A DNA stretch of 64,000 bases from Rhizomys pruinosus. Its lineage: Eukaryota; Chordata; Mammalia; Rodentia; Spalacidae. Below the pieces are notes generated by a model. The model was not told where the DNA came from. It was given only the letters and a program-made list of their open reading frames with translations, and did no database searches. The position numbers were made by a program, and so were the translations under genes. Each line of letters opens with the position of its first letter. Position 1 is the stretch's first letter. This document shows, one piece after another, positions 1-10,680 of this stretch. The stretch covers positions 371,611 to 435,610 of the forward strand of contig VZQC01005560.1 in NCBI GenBank assembly GCA_009823505.1, written 5' to 3'.

Positions 1-197
1 ACATCAGGCAGTATGGGCTCCCCTTCCTCACAGTCCCATATCAGGCAGTATGGGCTCCCCTTCCTCACAGTCCCACATCAGACAGTATGGGCTCCCCTTC
101 CTCACAGTCCCACATCAGGCAGTATGGGCTCCTTCCTCACAGTCCCACATCAGGCAGTATGGAGTCCTTCCTCACAGTCCCACATCAGGCAGTATGG
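1..197. repeat. 37-bp minisatellite, left end cut by window
   Basis: About 5.4 head-to-tail copies. The first three units are 37 bases and the next two are 35, having lost two C's in the run after GGGCT. Each unit begins acatcaggcagtatgg and ends cctcacagtccc. The array is already in progress at base 1, so its true length is unknown. The two unit lengths keep different frames open on the + strand, which explains the two overlapping short open frames here; neither looks coding. Confidence 0.95.
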
Positions 198-347
198 TGC
201 TGAGGCTGCTAGGTCCCAGGCTGAGGGCAGTGAAGAAGCCAAGACCCTTGAGGACTCTGACCTTGGAAACATCACAAAACCATTCCATATCTAAAACTGG
301 AAAGTATGCAAATTAACCCTGAGTGACCAAGTGGATTGAAGATAAGG

Positions 348-590
348 CCCCTGCACTGGAAGGCCGCCCATCAGATACAGATACAGAGCACGCAGGCCCC
401 TGCACTGGAAGCCTGCCCACCAGATACAGGTACAGAGCACGTAGGCCCCCTGCACTGGAAGCCTGCCCACCAGATACAGGTACAGAGCACGTAGGCCCCT
501 GCACTGGAAGCCCGCCCATCAGACACAGGTACAGAGCACGTAGGCCCCCTGCACTGGAAGCCTGCCAACCAGATACAGGTACAGAGCATG
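348..590. repeat. 49-50 bp minisatellite, 5 copies
   Basis: Five copies beginning cctgcactggaag, containing agatacaggtacagagcac and ending in a C run of three to five bases that sets the unit to 49 or 50. Copies differ by single bases (agatacagata, agacacaggta). It starts 150 bases after the 37-bp array but shares no sequence with it. Confidence 0.93.
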
Positions 591-2036
591 TGACACTGTC
601 ACTCCCGCAGGGCCACTGGCTTCCTGTTTAGCCCCTTGTGGAGCCCAACCTGTGACCACCCCTCACACTAGGAAAACGGGTACCAGGGACCTGCAAAACC
701 CCTAAGGGAAAGTCCAGGAGCTTTCTGTTCGATGTCCATCCTTGAAATCATGCCCCACCAGGCCCTCAGCTAGGATATGGAGCCCTGTGGAGACGGGGTA
801 GAAACATCTGAAGTGAGAACAGGAAGACCTGCCAGGGTCTACAACTGCAGGGCAGCAAGTCTGCCTTGGCTTCTTCTCAAAGCCCTGCTCACAGCTGATG
901 GACCAATCACCCATGACTCCCAGCAGCAGGAGCTGCAAAGGCCAGAGGCAAGACTGCGCGTCCCTATGCCCAGGAAGGCCTGGGGCTCAGTCATGGACAC
1001 ACCCCTCCCACCTTGCCAAGCCTGTGTGGAGAGTTCACTTTGCAGGGAGACAGGCTCTGAACCCACCTGAGAACTCTCTCTCTCTCCCCTTCCTGAGCCC
1101 CCACAGCCCTCAGCATCCACCCCCATTTTCAACTTATCCCAGCCTGCTCCTTACCCAGACCAGAAGCCTTCTGGGACTCTTCTTAGGGGTTATGCCCCAT
1201 GAGCCACAGGGAAGGCAATGATGTGGGGGAAGCTAGTGAGCAGGTAAGGACAGCCAGCCTTGGCCGGGAAACCAGCCATACCTAGAAGTGCAGAACCACG
1301 GGTAAAGATAAAGCTGAGGAATGAAAGGCCTTGAGGATGTAGTCTGGTAGATGGGTTCGGTGGATGCAGAAAGATGGCTGCAAGTCAGCAGAGGGCCCTG
1401 TGGTGCCCATGGGTTTGCCAGTAACATGAACACTGACCTACTAGAGGAAGTAATGAAGGACAATGGCCATGCTGGGGTGCCACAGGCACAGGGGCCAGGG
1501 CATGGACACCACAGCCCGTATAGCCCTAAATGCCAGTCTAGAGGACCAGGTTTGGCTTGCATGGACACTTGAGAGTCACTGAAGTTTAGGGAACAATAAT
1601 GAAAAAAACCCCAGGGAGGAGTCAGAAGAAGAGAGGGAGGATGTGGTAGGTCCCAGCAGATGTGGACCAGGCCCATTTTGTAAGGTAGGGACAGTGGGCC
1701 ACACAGGGGCCGAGTGCTCCCTGGGCTGCCTCAGCTCTACTGCCAGCCCATATAACACCTACAAGAAGAACTCTATACATGGAGCCGCTGCCATGGAGGT
1801 CAAGAGAGCTCCGCCCCAGGCTCACAGTCCCAGGCTCATCTTCAGCCACCAGCCACCAGCCATATAAGACACTTCTGAATATCCTGAGGAAGACAGACTC
1901 CTAGAGGAAAGAGCAGCCAGGCCCGGCCATGCACAGAGCCCCCATGTGAGGTGGCACAGCCACCCTGACCCATGGCGGAGCTGGCAAGGCGCAACCCCAA
2001 CGCCTATCAGTGTTTTACCATCTCAGCTTCAGGCCC
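591..2036. other. Unique GC-rich DNA, no supported feature
   Basis: No tandem array, recent SINE or convincing gene is visible. Open frames on both strands are short and compositionally like the GC-rich background. Confidence 0.6.
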
Positions 2037-2047
2037 GATGGCAATTT

Positions 2048-2296
2048 TATTTTTAAAAATTTTTTTATTTATTTATTTTATGTGTATGAATGTACTGCCT
2101 GCATGCAGGTCTGTGCATCCATGTCGTGCAATGCCGCGGAGGTCAGAAGAGGGCGTCGGATTCCCCTGGAACTGGAGTTCTCCTGGAATTGGAGTTACAG
2201 AAGGTTCTCAGCCACCATGTGGGTGCTGGGGATCGAACCCGGGTCCTCTGCAAGAGCAGTCGGCGCTCTTAACCGCTCGGCCATCTCTCCAGCCCT
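2048..2296 (-). mobile_element. B3-type SINE with 17-bp internal duplication
   Basis: Full-length tRNA-derived SINE in reverse orientation: the A-rich tail appears as a T-rich stretch at 2050-2075, and the head (reverse of gggctggagagatggc) is at 2280-2295. The internal pol III B-box reads ggttcgatcccc on the minus strand. Perfect 11-base target-site duplications, gatggcaattt, lie at 2037-2047 and 2297-2307. The body carries a duplicated 17-mer (ggaattggagtt and ggaactggagtt cores), also seen in three other copies here. Confidence 0.95.
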
Positions 2297-2307
2297 GATG
2301 GCAATTT

Positions 2308-3274
2308 CAATGCTGGGCCAGGTGGTGACTGGAAACAGCATGATGACGTCTGGTGGCTGGCTCTCTCATGAAGGACAGCATGGGACATGAAGGTAGAGGG
2401 GGCAGGTGAAACTGCAGTCTATGGCCTTGTGCTGCTCCCCTTGAAGGGCTTCCCAGGCCAGCTGCTGATGGGTGTGGGGGACTATGTCTACTACACAGGC
2501 ACTTCTGCTCCCAGAGGGCCTGACACCCAGGCACTACAGTGAGGGACATTCCACCTGCTGGTACACCCCACCCTCAGGGCCCTACCCCATCCCAGAGCCT
2601 CTCCCACCGGGCTCTAAGGACTCGGGTATTTGCATATGCATTGAGGGCCAACCCCCTTGGAATGGGGAGGTGGTACCTTGTCACCCAGGTCCCTCATTGG
2701 GTTGAATAGGGAAACAGGTAAAATATGATCATTTTGACTTGCTCAGGGGACACTCCCTGTCACTGGGCATTACAGTAGTCACGAGCCTTCCCTTCCTGAA
2801 AGATCTAGCAGTAGGTGCCCTGCGAAGCAGGAGTGTGGGAAGGTGCAGCGCCAATCCTGGGAGCTTCCTGAAGCACTGGCCACGTGGCCACCCCTGCCTT
2901 TGTAGCCATGGAGCATGGAGACCAACCCTGGAAGAGAGATGCCCTTGCAGACCCACTTCCATAGAAGCCTTGAGACTCAAACCACTGCCCTGGTCTTTGT
3001 GATCATGCCAGCCCTTCCGAGTGAAGGTCAGTCTGCAGTCTTCTCTAAGTGGCCTCTCACCCCCCTGTGGCTCCTGTGACCTCACCTTCCATGTCCTACA
3101 TCCTCAAACCCGCACCTAAGGTTAAGAGTTCAGCATACAGGGGCACACGTTCAGGTAGCACCCTAGCCAGTGAGACACCCCCACAGAAGCAGAGAAGAGC
3201 TGTATTAGAACTGATGGGATAGGATGGCAAGGGACTGGCCTGGCCAGCAGTAGCAGAACCTTTGCAATGTCTCC
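2308..3274. other. Unique DNA, no supported feature
   Basis: GC-rich single-copy sequence. I see no repeat array, no recent transposon and no exon with paired splice sites. Confidence 0.55.
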
Positions 3275-3640
3275 TGTCCACTGTGCTCCGCAGGCTCATG
3301 TGATTGAACACTTAGTCATCTACCTGACGGTGCCGCTGTTTGGGGAGACTATGGAATCTTGGGAGGTGGGGCCTACTTGCTGAATGTGGGCAAAAGAGGT
3401 AGAACTTGAGAGTTCTAGGCTGGTCGACTTTCAGCCCACACTCTCGGCTTCCTGATGAAGCGAGCAGCCGTGTGTTCCTGATGTAAGCAAGCAACCGTGT
3501 GTTCCTTCTGCCACAGCTGGGAGCTGCTCTCACCACGCACCTTCTCCACCATCATGAACTGTGCTCTCCCTCAAACCATGAGCCCAAACCACTGCTCCTT
3601 TTATGTTTGTTTCTGCAACAAGAAAAAAAAACAAAAACAC
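3275..3640 (+). mobile_element. Old rodent retrotransposon 3' end (type 1)
   Basis: The order of blocks (caggctcatgtg, a g-rich gaggtggggcc block, catgaactgtgctc, accatgagcccaaa, then an A-rich end) matches a repeat common in rodent genomes. The same block order recurs at 33055-33395 and 41195-41475. I take it for an L1-derived 3' end but cannot fix the family. It contains a local duplication around gccgtgtgttcct (near 3465 and 3495). Confidence 0.6.
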
Positions 3641-3989
3641 TATACATTCCCCCAAGACCTAGTGTAGGGGGACTTCGAGAGGTTTCAGGAGGACCTCAAG
3701 ACCCCTCCAGTACTGAAATGCTCCCAGGGGAGGAGAAAGAGGGGTACACCAGAGGGACCATGGAAATGGGGTGACCACTCAGATTCCACAAACCCCTCTG
3801 GGACTTTGCCTGATGATCCCAGGCTCTCCCCCACCACACCCAGCATTGGAAGGACAGGAGATAAGTCGCAGCAGACCCAGGAGACGGTTACAGCCACTTC
3901 CCCAGCATCCCTTTTAGACAGAAAACCTCAGTGGGGGTTGCAGACAGAGTGGAGAAGGCAGCTACCTGAGAAGCCTGGGAAGCGGCTCC

Positions 3990-4300
3990 TCAGCTCCTTG
4001 TTTTTAAGAGCAGTTTATGAAGAGCCATGTCAATTTCCACTTAAATCCCAAGCCTGGGACAATTTCACCCAGGATTCTATTTTAAAATGTCGAAAGCACT
4101 ATTTCAGAGCAGAAATCAATAAAATGGACCCGAAAAAAATAGAAAGGAAAACGGAAAGGGGGTCCTGAGCAAAGCTTCACTCAGCTCCTACTAAATGCTA
4201 GTTTTTTCAAACATCAATAACTGCAGCTTTTAACTTAATTCTGGGGTGTGCAGCCTGTCTACTTAGAGGTTTTTATGGTGAGCCGGCCCAGCATCTAATC
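3990..4300. promoter_or_regulatory. AT-richer island, candidate conserved element
   Basis: A clearly AT-richer stretch in GC-rich surroundings with no recognisable repeat. It holds aatcaataaaa, aacatcaataactgc and cttttaacttaattctgg. Such islands in mammalian non-coding DNA are often conserved enhancers, but nothing here proves conservation. A 120-codon open frame on the + strand (3806-4168) crosses part of it, without splice context or family resemblance. Confidence 0.3.
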
Positions 4301-4734
4301 TCAATCAGGGCAGGCAGATGAAAGCCCACCAAGATCACACAGCCACTTCCTGTTCCCCTCCAGGATCAGGGTCCTCAGCCACCTCCAGACCACTGCTCAC
4401 AGACCCAGGTCCCTCTCAAATGGGAATGCATGGACAACCAACTGCTCTGCCCAAACTGAGTCAACTGACTAGAGAACAAGGAATTACACTGCTGCAACGT
4501 GGCCTCCAAGATGGTGTTCAGGAGCTACCACAAAGACAGAAACAGACGGGGAAGAACAGAACAGAGCCAAGACGCCCAGGCTAGCCCTCACCAAGCTGGC
4601 TCCCATGTCCCCTGACCTAAGAGCATGCACCCCTCCCTGCATGTTACTTGGGCAGTGACTCCCACGCCTGTGGAATTTCCCTTTTGTCTTTCTGAGGAAC
4701 TTGACAATTGTCCTTGCACCCCAGTGTTAGGGCA

Positions 4735-5105
4735 GTAACCAAGCTATCTGTGACAAAACATTGACCAAAACCAACTTGGGGGTGAAAGGACTCATGTGAC
4801 CTAATCACAGTTCATCCAGGGAAACCAGGGCAGGAATTCTGGCCAAGAACTCAGGACAGGAACCTGGAGACAGGAACCAAACAGAGCACAGACCTTGGAG
4901 GTACGCTGCTCACTGTCTCGCTCCCTCGGTCTGTGCTCAGCCTGCTTTCTTCTATGATCCAGGACCACCTGCCCAGGGCTGGTACTGCCCACAGGAAGCT
5001 GGGCCCTCCCACATCACTCAATAACCAAGAAAATGCTTCACAGACATTCCTACAGCCCAGTCTAAGAGAGGAAGTTCCCCAATTGAGGTTCGCAGGTGTG
5101 CCAAG
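4735..5105 (-). mobile_element. Rodent retrotransposon 3' end (type 2), reversed
   Basis: Matches block by block the elements at 36811-37195 (same orientation) and 28462-29026 (opposite): aaccaacttggg, ggacaggaacctggagaca, cagcctgctttctt, ggaccacctgccca, gggccctcccacatca, ccccaattgaggtt. A very common rodent interspersed family, here old and diverged, probably an L1 3' end. Confidence 0.7.
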
Positions 5106-6480
5106 TGGACAGGCAAGCCAGCCATGGCAGGTGAGGACTCCGTGGAGAAGGCCCACTACCACAGGTAGACATGACACTGTGTGATAACCTGAGCTCACGG
5201 GTTACCAGCACTGTCCTTCCAGGAGGGGCAGTCCATGATGAGGAAGTGACATTCAAGGCCCTTCAGTCACCCCTGCCCTGCACTGTGCCTGCAAATGCAG
5301 GACCAGGGCCCAAAAGACTGCTCTCTAAGCACCCACACTTCCTGCCCCATCTCCCAAACAGCCAGCACCCACGCATCAGACAGAGCAGGGCTCAGGAGTT
5401 GGCCAGCGGTTTGGGTTGGGCTCTCAGCTCCCAGGGCTCCTCGGCTCCTGTGTAGTAGATGTGCACGGACCTGCAGGGACCTGAACCCTGGTGCCAAGCA
5501 CCACAGGCTGAGCCTGGGCCTCTTTGCTTGGCGTCCCTGCTCCTGGGCCCCAGGCTTCCCAGCCTGCCCCATCATCCATCATCGAAGGCCATCCAGAATC
5601 CTATGAGCCTGGAGCAGCCGCCCCTGCCTGGCCCCTACTGCTGCCCCATGAATCATCCCAAGCGCCTTTCACTCCAAACCAAAACTGCCCTGGACACCAG
5701 TCTAGCCTGAAGGCCCCCAGAGGAGAATGCAGTCTAGTCTGAAGGCCCCCAGAGGAGGACGCAGTCTCTGCACAGATTCACAGCATGTCCCTCCCCTGGA
5801 GCAGCCACCATTGAGCACTTCTGCCCAGACTCTGAGAATCAGACCACACTGAGCTTCCCATGGGTGAATGCCCAGGGCACGCCCTAGGTGGGCATCAGCA
5901 CCAGAGAAGAGATGGACTGATCCTGGGTGTGGAAAGGGGGTAACAGGAGCTGGGACAGGGATCCCAGGAGTTGGGGGGACCCCTGCACTGTGTTCAGAGA
6001 AGACTTCACCCCACGACCTTGAGGGTGGCATACAGCACCATGGGAATAGGGACAGGGAGATTAGACTCAGCTATGGGGGATGAGACCCAGCCCAGGGCTT
6101 GGGGTCCAGCCTGGGCAGGTGGGGACTGAAGGAATCCTCTCAGCTGGGCCACGGGCAGGTATGTAGGTCAGGGTCTATGGTAAGAGACAGCCCACAGAGA
6201 GTGTATCAGCTTCAGTGCAGGGTGAAAGGAAGCACTGGGGAGGGAGCACTAGGGAAGACCCATCACCTCACATTCTCTCCCTGAGTCACTCTCTAGGCTT
6301 GCCCAATACCAGCAGGAACGGGCTTGGCACCCGAGTGAAGGCTTGGATAATTCTTGGGTAATTCCAGGTCCTGTCAAGTCAACAATGGCTATTAACCATC
6401 ACATGGCCTCCAAGGGGATATGAGCTCTCGCACATGGGCTCTCCCCCTCTCTCACTTGCTCCCTCTTTCCTGACCACCAC
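5106..6480. other. Unique DNA with one 32-bp duplication
   Basis: GC-rich single-copy sequence. A 32-base tandem pair beginning cagtctag lies at 5698-5729 and 5730-5761. No gene or other repeat is supported. The segment leads directly into the 28-bp array. Confidence 0.55.
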
Positions 6481-7516
6481 GAGTTGAGCAGCCATCTCCA
6501 GTCACCAGGAGTTGAGCAGCTATCTCCAGTTACCATGAGTTGAGCAGCCATCTCCAGTCACCATGAGTTGAGCACCCATCTCCAGTCACCAGGAGTTGAG
6601 CAGCCACCTCCAGTTACCATGAGTTGAGCAGCCATCTCCAGTCACCATGAGTTGAGCAGCCACCTCCAGTCACCAGGAGTTGAGCAGCCATCTCCAGTTA
6701 CCATGAGTTGAGCAGCCATCTCCAGTCACCATGAGTTGAGCAGCCATCTCCAGTCACCATGAGTTGAGCAGCCATCTCCAGTTACCATGAGTTGAGCAGC
6801 CATCTCCAGTCACCAGGAGTTGAGCAGCCATCTCCAGTCACCATGAGTTGAGCAGCCATCTCCAGTCACCATGAGTTGAGCAGCCATCTCCAGTTACCAT
6901 GAGTTGAGCAGCCATCTCCAGTCACCAGGAGTTGAGCAGCCATCTCCAGTCACCATGAGTTGAGCAGCCATCTCCAGTCACCATGAGTTGAGCAGCCATC
7001 TCCAGTTACCATGAGTTGAGCAGCCATCTCCAGTCACCAGGAGTTGAGCAGCCATCTCCAGTCACCATGAGTTGAGCAGCCATCTCCAGTCACCATGAGT
7101 TGAGCAGCCATCTCCAGTCACCATGAGTTGAGCAGCCATCTCCAGTTACCATGAGTTGAGCAGCCATCTCCAGTCACCAGGAGTTGAGCAGCCATCTCCA
7201 GTCACCATGAGTTGAGCAGCCATCTCCAGTCACCATGAGTTGAGCAGCCATCTCCAGTCACCATGAGTTGAGCAGCCATCTCCAGTTACCATGAGTTGAG
7301 CAGCCATCTCCAGTCACCAGGAGTTGAGCAGCCATCTCCAGTCACCATGAGTTGAGCAGCCATCTCCAGTCACCATGAGTTGAGCAGCCATCTCCAGTCA
7401 CCATGAGTTGAGCAGCCATCTCCAGTCACCATGAGTTGAGCAGCCATCTCCAGTCACCATGAGTTGAGCAGCCATCTCCAGTCACCATGAGTTGAGCAGG
7501 CATCTCCAGTTACCAT
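6481..7516. repeat. 28-bp minisatellite, 37 units, higher-order structure
   Basis: Exactly 37 units of 28 bases (37 x 28 = 1036). Each unit begins gagttgagcagccatctcc and ends in one of three six-base tails: caccag (P), taccat (Q) or caccat (R). The tails follow an ordered pattern: early blocks P-Q-R, then P-R-R-Q twice, P-R-R-R-Q twice, and finally P with six R then Q. The array is thus organised into higher-order repeats of 3, then 4, then 5 units. Rare unit variants (cacccatc, gctatc, gccacc) are confined to the left end. Confidence 0.97.
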
Positions 7517-8428
7517 GAGGTGGTGGTTTGGCTCCCGCTGTGATGTTGGCTTCTCCACAGGTGAGAACATGTGAATACTCCATCATGGAATGGAACCTTG
7601 GAGATTCCCAAAATAACTTGATTATCTTAAGCATTTTGTCATAGTCACAGAAACTGCCATTCCCATCTTTGTGAACTGACCACACACAGCCTAGACCAGG
7701 CAAATTCCTACAATTTAGAGACCCCCATGGTGTCATCCCTCAACCAATGGAAAAATGGAAGGTTGGGATGTTGATGAGATCCCCACAGGAGGAAGACAGG
7801 AGTGGGAAGGAGGGTGTGCTCAGGTCAGTGTGGACAGGAGCGGTTTATATGTGCTGTCCTCCTCAGCTGTCACAACGTCCTATTATCTTTATTCTAGAAA
7901 AAATATCTGTGTCTCGGAGAAGTTAACATATTTGTCCAAGGCTCCACAACTCCCAAGGAGAGAACTGAGATCCTAAACCATCAGAGGGCCAATGTCTTAG
8001 TCCCAAGGAGCTCAAGGCTCCTCCCTGGCCTCTCTCGGGTCCCAGCAGCTCCAGTGCTCATGGCTCATGGCTGTATCACTCCAAACCCTACTCAGTCTAC
8101 ACAGGACCTGTCCTCTGTGTGCCATGTCCTTTCTTAAAGGGGATGTCAACTGATCCAGCCTGTCTCATCTCAAGACCCCACTATAGTTATATCCACGAAC
8201 ATCCGTACTCTAGAAAAAGCTCACATTCTGAGGCCCAGGGGGACATGACTCCTTTGTGACCTGCTGCATGGATTGCCAGGGGCTGTCTGATGTCTTGAGG
8301 GAGCTGACCAAGAGTAGCAGGGGACAACATGGCAGAAGCCAAGAGTTCCTGCAAACCCAGGCCCTGCCCCATCGCCATCACTGCTTGGGCAATCCTGGCT
8401 GGCCAACATGCACTTCCTAGATGTATCT
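7517..8428. other. Unique DNA with a likely MIR remnant
   Basis: AT-richer to about 7980, then GC-rich. The stretch near 7860-7975 (attatctttattctag, cggagaagttaac, tttgtccaaggctccacaac) resembles a reverse-oriented MIR SINE. No gene is supported. Confidence 0.45.
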
Positions 8429-9060
8429 GTGCCCTTCCTGGGTTCTCTGACAAGTGTGGGAGTCTTCAGCAAGACCCAGTTCTCTGCATGGAGGATATCA
8501 AGGCCTGGGTGATACCATCAGGCTCATGTGTGTGACTAGGGACAGTCCTTCCTCTCCTAGCTCTGCCAGCCTTTCTCTCTCAGGCTGTTTAATCCTGACA
8601 AGGACCCATGCATGCTGTACAGTCCTCACCCACACACCTGCCTGAATACAATCTACCATGAGGCTATGGGAACAGTAACCACCTCCAGCCCCTAGGGTGT
8701 GCTTCGCTTTACCCTCCCCTCATCCATCCTTCCAATCTCACAGCTGTCTGGAACCACAGGCAAATTCTGGGACCCAGCTACAGGGAATAGGTGAGACAGA
8801 AGACAATTAGAGGAAGCCATATGGGATGTACTTCAGTTACCATGGAGACACGGTATGGTTAAGGAATCCAAAGCCCAGAGAGGATGAGCAAGCTGCCTAG
8901 AGCCACACAGCCCCAGGTTGCAGAGCCAGGCCTGTCCACCCCAGCCATGTCTAGAGGACTTGTCCAACTGCCTCTGAGACTCCAGCATCAATAGTCAGAG
9001 GCAGGTGGGCTGGACATCCTGCCACCCTCCCTTCCTGTGTCATCTCTACCTGCCCCAGCC
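8429..9060. repeat. 632-bp segment, first copy
   Basis: Offset by exactly 800 bases from 9229-9860. I found a single difference in 632 bases (T at 9033, C at 9833). It includes a reverse MIR remnant (about 8840-8940, gccacacagccccaggttg) and the start of the 33-bp array. See the entry for the second copy. Confidence 0.9.
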
Positions 9061-9227
9061 TCCCTCCCTGTGTCATCTCTACCTGCTCCAGCCTCCCTCC
9101 CTGTGTCATCTCTACCTGCCCCACCCTCCCTTGCTGTGCCATCTCTACCTGCCCCACCCTCCCTCCCTGTGTCATCTCTACCTGCCCCACCCTCCCTCCC
9201 TGTGCCATCTCTACCTGCCCCACCCTC
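9023..9227. repeat. 33-bp minisatellite, about 6 copies, ends at an N
   Basis: Units of 33 bases built from ccctccctgtgtcatctc followed by tacctgccccagcc or tacctgccccaccc. The array stops abruptly at the N at 9228, so the copy number is a lower bound. The second copy of the flanking segment has only one unit (about 9826-9860) before entering unique DNA. Confidence 0.93.
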
Positions 9228-9228
9228 N
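9228..9228. other. Single undetermined base, probable contig join
   Basis: The only N in the window. Sequence after it restarts 800 bases back. A one-base gap followed by a near-perfect copy is what remains when two contigs or haplotypes covering the same minisatellite are abutted without merging. Confidence 0.8.
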
Positions 9229-9860
9229 GTGCCCTTCCTGGGTTCTCTGACAAGTGTGGGAGTCTTCAGCAAGACCCAGTTCTCTGCATGGAGGATATCA
9301 AGGCCTGGGTGATACCATCAGGCTCATGTGTGTGACTAGGGACAGTCCTTCCTCTCCTAGCTCTGCCAGCCTTTCTCTCTCAGGCTGTTTAATCCTGACA
9401 AGGACCCATGCATGCTGTACAGTCCTCACCCACACACCTGCCTGAATACAATCTACCATGAGGCTATGGGAACAGTAACCACCTCCAGCCCCTAGGGTGT
9501 GCTTCGCTTTACCCTCCCCTCATCCATCCTTCCAATCTCACAGCTGTCTGGAACCACAGGCAAATTCTGGGACCCAGCTACAGGGAATAGGTGAGACAGA
9601 AGACAATTAGAGGAAGCCATATGGGATGTACTTCAGTTACCATGGAGACACGGTATGGTTAAGGAATCCAAAGCCCAGAGAGGATGAGCAAGCTGCCTAG
9701 AGCCACACAGCCCCAGGTTGCAGAGCCAGGCCTGTCCACCCCAGCCATGTCTAGAGGACTTGTCCAACTGCCTCTGAGACTCCAGCATCAATAGTCAGAG
9801 GCAGGTGGGCTGGACATCCTGCCACCCTCCCTCCCTGTGTCATCTCTACCTGCCCCAGCC
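9229..9860. repeat. 632-bp segment, second copy
   Basis: Repeats 8429-9060 with one mismatch and diverges at 9861 (aattcccacg against tccctccctg), where the first copy continues into the minisatellite. Identity this high in non-coding DNA means a very recent duplication or, more likely, an assembly artefact. Confidence 0.9.
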
Positions 9861-10411
9861 AATTCCCACGGGAGCCTGAGTGTTCTCATCACTGATGTGC
9901 ATCCAGCTACCTTCAGGTTCACTCCCATCGTCACCAGCAGAATACAACCGCGTGCCCTGCTCGGCGAGGCATGCGCCTTGCTTGTGCTGGTGTCTGTTAA
10001 TTTGCTATTAATACAGGTTCCAGCACTGACCCTCTCCCTGGGCTTGGCAGCAGTCTAGGGGAATTGTCACCCGGCCCAGAACAAGATCAGATATGTTAGG
10101 CCTAACTTGCCGTGACCTTTCTTTCTTCTCTGTAAACCACTTGCTTAAGAAAAATCTCAGCCATCATAAATCACCATCACTCAGAGTATTTGGGCCAGAC
10201 TCTGGAGCCCAGGGGCATTCATCACAGTTTGGGGACTTTGACAGCCATTCGCTGAGGAGTTTACCAACAACAACCCTTGCTCTCTCCCCTAGGAAACTCC
10301 ACTGGTCCCTCCCCATCCCATCTCCAGGCAGCACCTGGATCCTGCAGATAACGACCCTCCAGGAAGCCCTTTCTGACCTGCCCAGCCCAATGCTGAGTTT
10401 GTGCAAGAAGT
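9861..10411. other. Unique DNA with L2-like remnant
   Basis: Single-copy DNA. The part at about 10300-10405 (ccaggaagccctttctgacc, then a T-rich end) resembles the sense strand of an L2 3' region. No gene is seen. Confidence 0.45.
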
Positions 10412-10425
10412 AAAAGCCAGGTAGC

Positions 10426-10666
10426 AGGCTAGAGAGATGGCCTAGCGGTTAAGAGCACCGACCGCTCTTACAGAGGACCCTGGTTCCATCCCCAGCACCC
10501 ACATGGTGGCCGAAAACCATCTGAAACTCCAATTCCAGGAGAATTCCAGTTCCAGGGGAATCCGAGACCCTCTTCTGACCTCCGCGGCATTGCACGATAC
10601 AGGTGTACAAACCTGCATGCAGATAGTACATTCATACACATACAGAAATAAATAAAATAAAAAAAA
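10426..10666 (+). mobile_element. B3-type SINE with 17-bp internal duplication
   Basis: Forward SINE from gctagagagatggc to an AT-rich tail (aataaataaaataaa plus A run). Flanking duplications aaaagccag(g/t)tagc at 10412-10425 and 10667-10680 differ at one base. The body has the duplicated 17-mer (aactccaattccaggag then aattccagttccagggg). Long enough to give 60-65 codon shadow frames, which are not genes. Confidence 0.95.
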
Positions 10667-10680
10667 AAAAGCCAGTTAGC

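Noticed and set aside
1187..1243. 57-base interval with acceptor (gggactcttcttag) and donor (gcag/gtaagg) signals
   Set aside because: Open in one frame only for 19 codons, no partner exon, and such pairs are frequent by chance.
6481..7516. CRISPR-like regular repeats
   Set aside because: The units are directly abutting with no unique spacers, and the host is a mammal. Same for the other arrays.
10442..10639. Recurrent 60-65 codon frames shared by several loci (about 2090, 10449, 47905, 50808)
   Set aside because: They look conserved between loci only because each is the same B3 SINE translated.
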